A DNA stretch of 7,880 nucleotides from Streptosporangiaceae bacterium (GTDB lineage: Bacteria > Actinomycetota > Actinomycetes > Streptosporangiales > Streptosporangiaceae): assembly GCA_030045215.1 (NCBI GenBank), contig JASIBJ010000459.1:1-7880 (forward strand), given 5' to 3'. Positions 6,941 to 7,880 of this stretch are shown piece by piece (position 1 is the first letter of the stretch; every line of letters starts with the position of its first letter). A program made the translations under genes and the position numbers. The notes below the pieces were generated by a model. That model was given only the letters and a program-made list of their open reading frames with translations, searched no databases and was not told the origin of the DNA.

Positions 6941-7072
6941 GCAGTTCAGGCGATCGCGGGCACGACGGGCAATCGCCCAGGTTAGGCAGCATCGGTGACG
7001 GCGGGCGAATGACCCGCGACGGGTGAGGTGGCCCGATGAGATCTGGAGATATTCGCTGTCAGGCACATCTCG

Positions 7073-7079
7073 AGGAAGG
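7073..7079 (+). promoter_or_regulatory. Ribosome binding site of the small membrane protein gene
   Basis: AGGAAGG lies five bases before the ATG at 7085. This favours that start over the ATG at 7036 in another frame, which has no such site. Confidence 0.65.
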
Positions 7080-7084
7080 TCACG

Positions 7085-7360
7085 ATGAACACTCAGAGCT
7101 ACTCACCATACCGGCTCAAAGCCACCCCGATGGTGGTTGGTCTCGTGCTAGTCGGGACCGGCTGTCTCATGGGCATGTCCGGAGTGATCGTCGGCGGACA
7201 TGCGGTCATGTCCGCTGCTCGCCGGTGGTTCCTCGGCCTGGCCGATCAGGCTCCGCAGGCCATGAAGCCTAAGTGGGGCCAGCAGACCAAGGTCGCCATG
7301 ACACCCGGCTCCCCGGCCATGCATGGCAATGGCGCACGCATCCGAAGCGGTCGCGCCTGA
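7085..7360 (+). CDS. Small single-span membrane protein of unknown function
   Basis: The 91-residue protein has a short polar N-terminus (MNTQSYSPYRLKATP) and one long hydrophobic, glycine-rich segment at about residues 15-44 (MVVGLVLVGTGCLMGMSGVIVGG). A basic-aromatic boundary (AARRWF, 45-50) and a soluble tail with a KWGQQTK motif (64-70) follow. The layout suggests one, or at most a short pair of, membrane spans with a cytoplasmic tail. I have a general memory of similar short actinobacterial proteins with a KWGQT-type tail, but can name no family or function. The start is supported by a well-placed AGGAAGG. It is divergent from the SCO6745-like gene. The natural-looking tail and end argue against truncation. 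Confidence 0.7.
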   Translation: MNTQSYSPYRLKATPMVVGLVLVGTGCLMGMSGVIVGGHAVMSAARRWFLGLADQAPQAMKPKWGQQTKVAMTPGSPAMHGNGARIRSGRA

Positions 7361-7542
7361 TTACCTCACGGCGCCGCCGGAACGAACTGGCCAATGTCAC
7401 TAAGCCCAGTCCCGTCCGGGCCGGCAAGGCATTCAGCTTGAAGAGCGGTCGGCCGCCCCTCACAACCGAGGTGGCGGCCGACTGGCTCGTCGCCCGCCTG
7501 CGCCGCAACGCTTTCATCCGGCCGTTCGTGCCGCCACGCTAG
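7273..7542 (+). other. Doubtful open reading frame overlapping the small membrane gene
   Basis: An 89-codon frame starts at GTG 7273 inside the membrane protein gene and ends with TAG at 7542. Its first third is a shadow of that gene. From about 7390 on the codons become GC3-rich (for example GRPPLTTEVAADWLVARLRR), which could mean a real short protein, a decayed gene end, or chance in GC-rich DNA. A strong inverted repeat (7446-7484) lies inside it and explains part of that composition. No ribosome binding site or known motif is seen. Confidence 0.2.
7446..7484. terminator. Strong GC-rich hairpin, possible terminator of the small membrane gene
   Basis: Arms GTCGGCCGCC (7448-7457) and GGCGGCCGAC (7473-7482) are perfect complements. 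An inner CCTC/GAGG stem (7458-7461 with 7468-7471) closes a six-base ACAACC loop, leaving one bulged T at 7472. A G-T wobble and a C-G pair extend the outside. It lies 85 bases after the membrane protein stop. There is no T-run, as is usual for actinobacterial hairpin terminators, so a terminator role is plausible but unproven. Confidence 0.5.
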
Positions 7543-7880
7543 GCGCTCATGGCGACGAGGGCTCAGGGCCGGGCGGTCACTGTCGCCGGGTCGTGGCGGG
7601 CATCGTGCAGGTCACGTTTCCGGGGCGTCAGCCCGACCGTGCGCCCCGCTTGTTGCCGTCTTGGACGGGCTGGGCTGGGAACGACGCGGACCGATACAGG
7701 TGAGGATCCCGCGACGATTCTGGGTCTATGCAGCCTTCGTCGGGCTGTACACCATTTGCGAGAGTGCGCAGACGAGAACTGGTCGCAGCTTGAGGCCGGG
7801 ACGCCGGGCGACAGGGTTCGTCACGAGACACGTCCCCGGGTGCGAAATCACCCGCTGCGGATGATGGCGGGTTTACCTCA
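7543..7880. other. Region without a convincing gene
   Basis: Short open frames on both strands (for example 7661-7864 plus and 7628-7831 minus) have no ribosome binding site, no recognisable motif and no coherent codon bias. The stretch contains two modest hairpins. CGGGGCG/CGCCCCG (7621-7627 with 7642-7648, 14-base loop) is followed by a slightly T-richer stretch. CGGGTG/CACCCG (7837-7842 with 7849-7854) has a six-base loop. I see no tRNA, rRNA, insertion sequence or CRISPR pattern. Confidence 0.5.

Larger units (their letters stand above)
6929..7084. other. Divergent intergenic region with small inverted repeats
   Basis: This 156-base gap lies between the minus-strand SCO6745-like gene and the plus-strand small membrane protein gene, so it should carry both promoters. 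It holds the 8-bp palindrome GCGATCGC (6950-6957), a 4-bp stem GGGC-AATC-GCCC (6967-6978), and two mutually exclusive small hairpins. These are GCGGG/CCCGC (7001-7005 with 7013-7017) and ACCCG-CGA-CGGGT (7012-7024). I see no clear -35/-10 pair for the plus-strand gene and no RNA gene. Confidence 0.4.

Noticed and set aside
7036..7272. A 78-codon frame starting at ATG 7036
   Set aside because: It lacks a ribosome binding site, overlaps the better supported frame at 7085, and its product shows no coherent feature.
7543..7880. Possible tRNA or structured RNA (GGTTCG-like stretch near 7815)
   Set aside because: No cloverleaf pairing, acceptor stem or anticodon arm could be built around it.

Overview
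This window looks like a piece of a high-GC actinomycete chromosome. It has very GC-rich third codon positions, GTG starts, overlapping and tightly packed genes, and a gene of the SCO6745-type family, which is typical of Actinomycetota. I cannot fix the genus; a relative of Streptomyces or Streptosporangiales is a guess.

Positions 93-6051 hold four genes on the + strand that read as one catabolic operon. In order they are a creatinase/aminopeptidase-P-fold (M24) protein that has lost most metal ligands, a 12-TM APC-superfamily permease, an IlvD/Edd-family dehydratase closest to L-arabonate/pentonate dehydratases, and an aldehyde dehydrogenase with the motifs of alpha-ketoglutarate-semialdehyde (2,5-dioxopentanoate) dehydrogenases. 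An open frame running in from the left edge may be the tail of a further upstream member. The dehydratase and the dehydrogenase fit the first and last steps of non-phosphorylative sugar-acid oxidation: aldonate to 2-keto-3-deoxy acid, then alpha-ketoglutarate semialdehyde to alpha-ketoglutarate. The permease would import the substrate. The step between them (2-keto-3-deoxypentonate dehydratase) and any sugar dehydrogenase or lactonase are not in the window. The M24 protein suggests the imported compound may be a conjugate or amide that must first be opened; that is inference.

A perfect 27-bp palindrome lies at 2816-2842, just after the permease stop and inside the N-terminal codons of the dehydratase, where the dehydratase start has no good ribosome binding site.

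A convergent minus-strand gene (6056-6928) encodes a SCO6745-like protein of unknown function. Its stop lies four bases from the dehydrogenase stop, and a small hairpin covers both stop codons. Its GTG start sits seven bases from a TAGCTT -10-like box, as expected for a leaderless transcript. A divergent small gene (7085-7360) with a good ribosome binding site encodes a 91-residue single-span membrane protein. From 7361 to the end I see no convincing gene, only GC-rich inverted repeats, the strongest at 7446-7484.
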